A DNA stretch of 10,968 nucleotides from Blastocatellia bacterium (GTDB taxonomy: Bacteria; Acidobacteriota; Blastocatellia; UBA7656): NCBI GenBank assembly GCA_022615215.1, contig JAKEHD010000788.1:1-10968 (forward strand), read 5' to 3'. The position numbers were made by a program, and so were the translations under genes. This document shows, piece by piece, positions 7,676 through 10,968 of the stretch. The stretch's first letter is position 1, and each line of letters starts with the position of its first letter. The notes beneath the pieces are model-generated. The model saw only the letters and a program-made list of their open reading frames with translations. It was not told the origin of the DNA and did not search any database.

Positions 7676-7843
7676 TAAGGCCCCTGAATGCGTAACCGCA
7701 TCGCGGGCGAGCGCGTCTCGCGCATGCCGAAAATGGATTCCTCGCCCTCACAAATACCAGGCTCGAATAAATCCGCTTGAAATCGGATACATAAACATGT
7801 TCGTATAAAAGCACAGACTGACTATCGCGCAGCGATTGAGCGC

Positions 7844-7850
7844 AGGGGAG
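7844..7850 (+). promoter_or_regulatory. Ribosome binding site of msrP
   Basis: AGGGGAG lies 10 bases before the ATG at 7861. The spacing is a little long but the sequence is a good match to the anti-Shine-Dalgarno. No better start is visible nearby, and the Tat motif sits at the usual depth from this ATG. Confidence 0.55.
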
Positions 7851-7860
7851 ACCGGACGTC

Positions 7861-8820
7861 ATGTTGATCAAGAAAACCGATGATATTAAAAGCAGCGAAA
7901 TCACAGACAAGAAAGTCTACCTGAGCCGCCGCACCTTTATGCGCGGGGCGGTGCTTGCCGCGACGACGACAGCGACCGGCTTGCTATACAGGCAGCTTGC
8001 AGTGAAAACCCCGCCCTCAAGTGATGTGAGCAACGGACGGCCCGCAATTTCATCAGGGCTGCCCGGCGAGAAGGCGACCCCATACGAAGACATCACCAAT
8101 TACAACAACTTCTACGAGTTTTCGACCAGTAAACGCGCCGTCGCCGAAGAGGCGGAAAATTTCGTCACTCGCCCCTGGGCGGTCGAGGTGGGCGGACTCG
8201 TCCATAAGCCCGGAACTTATGATCTCGACGACCTCATAAAACTCGGCCAGCCCGAAGAGCGCATATATCGCCTCCGCTGCGTCGAAGGGTGGTCTATGGT
8301 AATCCCCTGGCTGGGCTTTCCGCTCTCGCGCCTGCTCAGTCAAGTCGAGCCTCGATCTCAAGCCAGATATGTTCATTTCGAAACTTTATTCGATCCCGCA
8401 AGGATGCCCAATCAAAACAGAGCGGTCCTCCCCTGGCCTTACGAAGAGGGATTGCGCATGGACGAAGCTCTGCACCCGCTCACCATACTTGCGACGGGAC
8501 TCTACGGCGAACTTCTCCCGCCTCAGAACGGAGCGCCCGTAAGGCTGGTCGTCCCCTGGAAGTACGGCTTCAAGAGCATCAAGTCGATCGTGAAGATAAA
8601 CCTCGTGGAGCAAGAACCGGCCGCTACCTGGAACGTGGTCGCGCCGCAGGAATATGGGTTCTACTCTAACGTCAATCCGAATGTAGACCATCCGCGCTGG
8701 AGCCAGGCCACCGAGCGGCGAATAGGCGAATTCGGCCGCAGGGAGACGCTTATGTTCAACGGCTACGGGGATGAGGTCGCGCATCTCTATTCGGGCATGG
8801 ACTTGAAGGCTTACTATTGA
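7861..8820 (+). CDS. msrP: Protein-methionine-sulfoxide reductase catalytic subunit MsrP (YedY)
   Basis: This 319-residue periplasmic molybdoenzyme reduces oxidised methionines in envelope proteins, taking electrons from MsrQ. A Tat signal is present: SRRTFMRGAV at residues 22-31 followed by an alanine/threonine-rich hydrophobic stretch, so it is exported folded with its molybdopterin. The molybdenum-ligand cysteine is C140, in YRLRCVEGWSMVIPW. Family blocks YNNFYEF (81-87), a YGFKSIKSIV segment (235-244) and EYGFYSNVNPNVDHPRWSQA (264-283) match YedY closely. Length is normal for the family. The upstream AGGGGAG supports the start. The gene overlaps or nearly abuts msrQ and heads an envelope protein-repair operon. 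No damage or frameshift is seen. Confidence 0.96.
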   Translation: MLIKKTDDIKSSEITDKKVYLSRRTFMRGAVLAATTTATGLLYRQLAVKTPPSSDVSNGRPAISSGLPGEKATPYEDITNYNNFYEFSTSKRAVAEEAENFVTRPWAVEVGGLVHKPGTYDLDDLIKLGQPEERIYRLRCVEGWSMVIPWLGFPLSRLLSQVEPRSQARYVHFETLFDPARMPNQNRAVLPWPYEEGLRMDEALHPLTILATGLYGELLPPQNGAPVRLVVPWKYGFKSIKSIVKINLVEQEPAATWNVVAPQEYGFYSNVNPNVDHPRWSQATERRIGEFGRRETLMFNGYGDEVAHLYSGMDLKAYY

Positions 8821-8822
8821 TC

Positions 8823-8827
8823 GGAGG
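8823..8827 (+). promoter_or_regulatory. Ribosome binding site of msrQ
   Basis: GGAGG lies 7 bases before GTG at 8835. This makes the GTG the preferred start over the in-frame TTG at 8817, which overlaps the msrP stop and has no Shine-Dalgarno sequence of its own. Confidence 0.75.
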
Positions 8828-8834
8828 CGCGAAG

Positions 8835-9461
8835 GTGAAGGATATAAGATTCGCCAGGTTCGTAGTATTCATAAACGCGCTCGTGCCGCTCGTGATGCTT
8901 GGATGGGATGGCTATCACCGCAATCTCGGCGCTAATCCGCTTGAGTTCGTCACGCACACGACGGGCACGTTGACGCTCGTATTCTTGCTCATATCGCTCG
9001 CCGTCACGCCGCTCAGAAAGATACTCGGTCTTCCCTGGCTCATACGGTTCCGCCGCATGATAGGACTATATGCATTCTTCTACGGGGCGCTGCACCTGAC
9101 GGCTTATGTGTGGTTCGACAAATTCTTCAACGCGAGCGCCGTAGTCGAAGACACGCTCAAGCGGCCTTTCATCGCGGTGGGTATACTCGGATTTTTCCTT
9201 ATGGTCCCGCTTGCCATTACTTCGACCAATCGCATGGTAAAACGTATTGGCGGAAAGCGATGGCGGCAACTGCACAGAGTCGTATATCTGGCGGCGGCGG
9301 CGGGCGTGATACACTACTGGATGCTGGTCAAGGCGGACACACGGTTGCCTGTAACGTTCGGGGCGGTCCTTGCAATTCTGCTGGCATACAGACTCATCAA
9401 CAAATACCTGCCGCATCTGACCGAGAAGCGGCCCGCAAGAGCCGAAGCCCCGCCTCAATAA
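8835..9461 (+). CDS. msrQ: Haem-binding membrane subunit MsrQ (YedZ)
   Basis: This integral membrane b-type cytochrome passes electrons from the membrane to periplasmic MsrP. From the GTG start the protein has 208 residues, the usual MsrQ length. Six hydrophobic segments are visible, beginning with FVVFINALVPLVML, then a segment after FVTHTTG, then IGLYAFFYGALHLTAYVWF, a fourth around LGFFLMVPLAITS, a fifth around VVYLAAAAGVIHYWML, and a last before RLINKYL. Candidate haem-ligand histidines are those in HTTG, GALHLTAY, QLHRVVYL and GVIHYW. It follows msrP with its own strong GGAGG. An in-frame TTG at 8817 would add six residues and overlap the msrP stop, but is less well supported. The conserved pairing with msrP makes the assignment secure. 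Confidence 0.94.
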   Translation: MKDIRFARFVVFINALVPLVMLGWDGYHRNLGANPLEFVTHTTGTLTLVFLLISLAVTPLRKILGLPWLIRFRRMIGLYAFFYGALHLTAYVWFDKFFNASAVVEDTLKRPFIAVGILGFFLMVPLAITSTNRMVKRIGGKRWRQLHRVVYLAAAAGVIHYWMLVKADTRLPVTFGAVLAILLAYRLINKYLPHLTEKRPARAEAPPQ

Positions 9462-9466
9462 AGAAA

Positions 9467-9472
9467 AAGGAG
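9467..9472 (+). promoter_or_regulatory. Ribosome binding site of the HAD phosphatase gene
   Basis: AAGGAG lies 7 bases before TTG at 9480. The next in-frame ATG (9492) has no such sequence at a proper distance, so the TTG is the likely start. Confidence 0.7.
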
Positions 9473-9479
9473 ATTCGAT

Positions 9480-10187
9480 TTGCAATTCAGGATGTTGGCC
9501 TGCGACTATGACCGCACGCTTGCAAACGAAGGAGCGGTATCTGCAAGAGCAGAGCAGGCGTTGACGAAAGCGAAGAAAGCCGAATTCATGCTCGGCCTTG
9601 TCACGGGGCGCGCTTTGGACGATCTCTTGAACGTCTGCCCTCAAATCCCGCTCTTCGATATGGTCGTCGCCGAAAATGGAGCGGTCGTCCACCTGCCCGC
9701 GAGCGGCGTAATCAAAGACCTGGCCGCGCCGCCCGGCCGCCGCTTTATGGAAGAGCTTACGCGCAGGGGAGTGCCTTTCTCTTCGGGCCGCGTGATCGTA
9801 GGCACTGTGAGACCTCACGAACACGAAGTGCTTTCGGCAATCGAGATGTTGGGACTCGATCTCGAAATCATCTTCAACAAGCAGGATGTGATGGTTTTGC
9901 CGAGCGGAGTCAATAAAGCAACAGGGCTTGAAGCGGGGCTTGAAATGATAGATGTTTCGGCGAGCGAGATCATAGCCATAGGCGATGCTGAAAACGACCT
10001 TGCCTTTTTGCGCGCATCAGGTTTCGCCGTTGCGGTCGCAAACGCTCTGGACTCGGTGAAAGAGGAGGCGGATTTTGTGACGAGTTTGCCGGCCGGAGAC
10101 GGAGTTGCAGAGTTCGTCAACGAGCATCTCTTGAGAGCTATCGAAGACCTCACACCGCGCAGAAAACGAAAAGCGATTGCGGATTGA
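9480..10187 (+). CDS. HAD-superfamily phosphatase, Cof/class IIB type
   Basis: This 235-residue cytoplasmic hydrolase has all four HAD motifs. Motif I is ACDYDRTLA (nucleophile D9, D11), motif II is LVTGR (T42), motif III is the lysine in SGVNKATGL (K146), and motif IV is IGDAENDLAF (D169, D173). The VNKATGL and GDAENDL patterns and the cap inserted between motifs II and III indicate the Cof-type, class IIB group, which dephosphorylates sugar phosphates, phosphoglycolate or similar small substrates; the substrate cannot be read from sequence. The C-terminal PRRKRK is basic and appears to be an added tail. The start is a TTG supported by AAGGAG 7 bases upstream. It lies 18 bases after msrQ and so is probably co-transcribed with msrPQ, although a functional link to methionine repair is not obvious. 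Confidence 0.85.
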   Translation: MQFRMLACDYDRTLANEGAVSARAEQALTKAKKAEFMLGLVTGRALDDLLNVCPQIPLFDMVVAENGAVVHLPASGVIKDLAAPPGRRFMEELTRRGVPFSSGRVIVGTVRPHEHEVLSAIEMLGLDLEIIFNKQDVMVLPSGVNKATGLEAGLEMIDVSASEIIAIGDAENDLAFLRASGFAVAVANALDSVKEEADFVTSLPAGDGVAEFVNEHLLRAIEDLTPRRKRKAIAD

Positions 10188-10251
10188 GAAGCGCGAAAAT
10201 CAGGCACTCGATTTTGATGGCCGAACGGCCGAGGTCGGCGCGAAGCCAGGG

Positions 10252-10281
10252 TTGACGGTCGGGGACCGGCCAGTTTATGAT
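10252..10281 (+). promoter_or_regulatory. Promoter of tRNA-Lys
   Basis: TTGACG (10252-10257) and TATGAT (10276-10281) are separated by 18 bases, each close to the sigma-70 consensus. The predicted start of transcription is near 10288, about 45 bases before the mature tRNA. The spacer contains a short perfect hairpin, CGGTC-GGG-GACCG (10256-10268), of unknown meaning. Confidence 0.65.
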
Positions 10282-10334
10282 GCTGATTTGCGACTGCCGG
10301 GCGAATTTGATTCATGCACGTCAGCCTTTGCAAG

Positions 10335-10407
10335 GGGCCGTTAGCTCAGGTGGTAGAGCAGCTGGCTTTTAACCAGCGGGTCGGAGGTTCGAGTCCTCCA
10401 CGGCTCA
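10335..10407 (+). tRNA. tRNA-Lys (anticodon TTT)
   Basis: A complete 73-base cloverleaf is visible. The acceptor stem pairs GGGCCGT with ACGGCTC (one G-U pair at position 2). The D arm is GCTC...GAGC, and the anticodon stem pairs GCTGG with CCAGC around the loop CTTTTAA, giving anticodon TTT at 10368-10370. The T arm pairs GGAGG with CCTCC around TTCGAGT. The discriminator base is A at 10407. The CCA end is not encoded (TTA follows). It has its own promoter upstream and an intrinsic terminator just downstream, so it is a single-gene transcription unit reading lysine codons AAA and AAG. Confidence 0.97.
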
Positions 10408-10426
10408 TTAATAATTTCTATGGATC

Positions 10427-10460
10427 ACGGGCAGTCTGAAGGCTGCCCGTTTCCTTATTT
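10427..10460 (+). terminator. Intrinsic terminator after tRNA-Lys
   Basis: A perfect 8-bp stem, ACGGGCAG (10427-10434) with CTGCCCGT (10443-10450), encloses an 8-base loop and is followed by the T-rich TTCCTTATTT. It lies 20 bases after the tRNA and closes that unit. The T-run is interrupted, so termination may be partial. Confidence 0.8.
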
Positions 10461-10559
10461 GCGCGCTGGATTTTGAAGGCGGCAGCGGTTCGATAGTGTC
10501 AGCAGCAAATTGCTCGATACATAAGAGTAAACGTACAGAGCGCGGTAGAATTCACTGTC

Positions 10560-10589
10560 TTGACACGACTATCGCGGGACAGGTATTTT
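10560..10589 (+). promoter_or_regulatory. Promoter upstream of the TetR-family regulator
   Basis: A perfect -35 TTGACA (10560-10565) is followed after 18 bases by TATTTT (10584-10589), a moderate -10. Transcription would start near 10596, giving a leader of about 130 bases before the regulator and about 67 before the small leader ORF. The -35 overlaps TGACACGACTATC (10561-10573), which is an imperfect inverted copy of GATAGTGTCA at 10492-10501. This is a candidate operator pair for autoregulation. Confidence 0.5.
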
Positions 10590-10662
10590 AGCTCTTTGTT
10601 AATCGGTTGAAAATCGAGCCATAGGAAGAACCGGTTACATCGACCCTGCGGAAGAGGGCAGG

Positions 10663-10728
10663 ATGAAAGGTCGGATTTATCGTTTCACCTTCGCTGCCGC
10701 CAGGTTTTGCCATAATCGAAAGACATGA
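10663..10728 (+). CDS. Short leader ORF coupled to the TetR gene
   Basis: A 21-codon ORF (MKGRIYRFTFAAARFCHNRKT) starts at ATG 10663 with GAGGG 4 bases upstream. Its TGA overlaps the ATG of the TetR gene in an ATGA junction. The TetR ATG has no Shine-Dalgarno sequence of its own, so translation of this ORF could feed ribosomes into the regulator. The peptide is basic and is not recognised. It may be a regulatory leader rather than a functional protein, or a chance ORF; the good ribosome binding site and exact overlap argue for a role. Confidence 0.4.
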   Translation: MKGRIYRFTFAAARFCHNRKT

Positions 10729-10968
10729 GGCCAACGACAAAAAGAACCTTCAGACTCTTCACCTCGTCCGAGACGGATCGCCTGAGCGAAATCTATCGCG
10801 CGGCGGCCCGGATTATATGCGAAAAAGGCTATGACGCCACTTCGATGAGCGATATAGCCGAAGCCGTAGGCATTACGAAAGCGGGCATCTACCATCATAT
10901 CCCCGGAAAAAAAGAACTGCTCTTCCAGATCATGAGCTTCGGCATGGATGAGCTTGACGAGAAAGTAA
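10725..10968 (+). CDS. TetR/AcrR-family transcriptional regulator, N-terminal part (runs off right edge)
   Basis: 81 codons are visible. The DNA-binding domain is typical. A first helix, LSEIYRAAARIICEKGYDAT (residues 20-39), is followed by the helix-turn-helix SMSDIAEAVGITKAGIYHHI (40-59) and then GKKELLF. It would bind DNA as a dimer, with a ligand-binding C-terminal domain beyond the window; the ligand and targets are unknown. ATG 10725 is the only possible upstream start, since a stop codon (TAA at 10713) precedes it in frame. No Shine-Dalgarno sequence is present, and the preceding 21-codon ORF overlaps the start by ATGA, so coupled translation is likely. The family assignment is firm. 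Confidence 0.9.
   Translation, partial: MRPTTKRTFRLFTSSETDRLSEIYRAAARIICEKGYDATSMSDIAEAVGITKAGIYHHIPGKKELLFQIMSFGMDELDEKV

Larger units (their letters stand above)
7453..7860. other. Divergent intergenic region between the defence operon and msrP
   Basis: These 408 bases separate two outward-reading operons and must hold both promoters. I see no convincing sigma-70 promoter for the leftward operon. On the plus side the only candidate is TTGAAA (7777-7782) with TATAAA (7804-7809), but the 21-base spacer is too long. A perfect 7-bp inverted repeat (GGGGCCT 7632-7638 and AGGCCCC 7678-7684) brackets a stretch similar to sequence near the left edge of the window. A small hairpin GCGAG/CTCGC lies at 7707-7721. 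The minus-strand ORF that crosses from here into msrP is not credible as a gene. Confidence 0.6.

Noticed and set aside
7707..7721. Intrinsic terminator in the divergent intergenic region
   Set aside because: The stem is only 5 bp, has no T-run, and lies between two genes that read away from each other, where no terminator is needed.
7777..7809. Sigma-70 promoter for msrP (TTGAAA and TATAAA)
   Set aside because: The two boxes are 21 bases apart, which is outside the workable range; no alternative pairing was better.
7644..7910. 88-residue minus-strand ORF with a hydrophobic start in the msrP upstream region
   Set aside because: It begins inside msrP on the opposite strand, the hydrophobic run is the complement of the msrP N-terminal codons, and nothing else in it looks like a protein.
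9066..9824. 252-residue minus-strand ORF opposite msrQ and the HAD gene
   Set aside because: It is antisense to two well-supported genes, is arginine/histidine rich in the way of GC-rich shadow frames, and has no recognisable domain.
10335..10407. tRNA-Lys as the integration site of the defence island
   Set aside because: Three unrelated genes and a large intergenic region separate them, no integrase is present, and I see no duplicate of the tRNA 3' end elsewhere in the window.
1..10968. CRISPR array or tandem repeats
   Set aside because: No regularly spaced direct repeats were seen on reading through the window.

Overview
The window suggests a mid-GC bacterium. The right-hand genes (msrPQ, a Cof-type HAD phosphatase, tRNA-Lys without an encoded CCA, a TetR regulator) look chromosomal. 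Their protein style would fit an Acidobacteriota lineage such as Blastocatellia, but that assignment is a low-confidence impression from recall, not from a database hit.

Layout. Positions 1-7452 hold one tightly packed leftward (minus-strand) operon, read from right to left. It consists of a DUF4007 protein (7452-6499), a large P-loop ATPase (6495-3844), an HNH nuclease fused to a HIT domain (3818-2805), a DGQHR/DndB-like protein (2723-1275), and the N-terminal part of an SNF2-type helicase (1238 to the left edge). Gaps are 3, 25, about 80 and 36 bases. A 408-base divergent intergenic region (7453-7860) separates this from a rightward housekeeping cluster. That cluster holds msrP (Tat-exported molybdoenzyme), msrQ (haem membrane partner) and a HAD phosphatase, followed by tRNA-Lys(UUU) with a good promoter and an intrinsic terminator. 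At the right edge is the start of a TetR-family repressor, preceded by a 21-codon coupled leader ORF.

Interpretation. The leftward operon has the look of an anti-phage or DNA-modification-sensing locus. A DndB-like protein normally accompanies phosphorothioate DNA modification. DUF4007, a PglY/BrxC-style ATPase and an SNF2 helicase are also accessory defence-island types. No modification core (DndA/C/D/E, Ssp sulfur-transfer genes or a methyltransferase) lies in the window, so the system is either split, continues to the left, or is a different arrangement. The HNH-HIT fusion is the most plausible effector and the most unusual protein here. The three leftmost genes look clearly more AT-rich than msrPQ, which suggests horizontal acquisition.

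The helicase homology fades about 100 bases from the left edge. There the sequence resembles, in inverted orientation, a stretch in the 7.64-7.68 kb intergenic region. This raises the possibility that a dispersed repeat or rearrangement junction flanks the operon.
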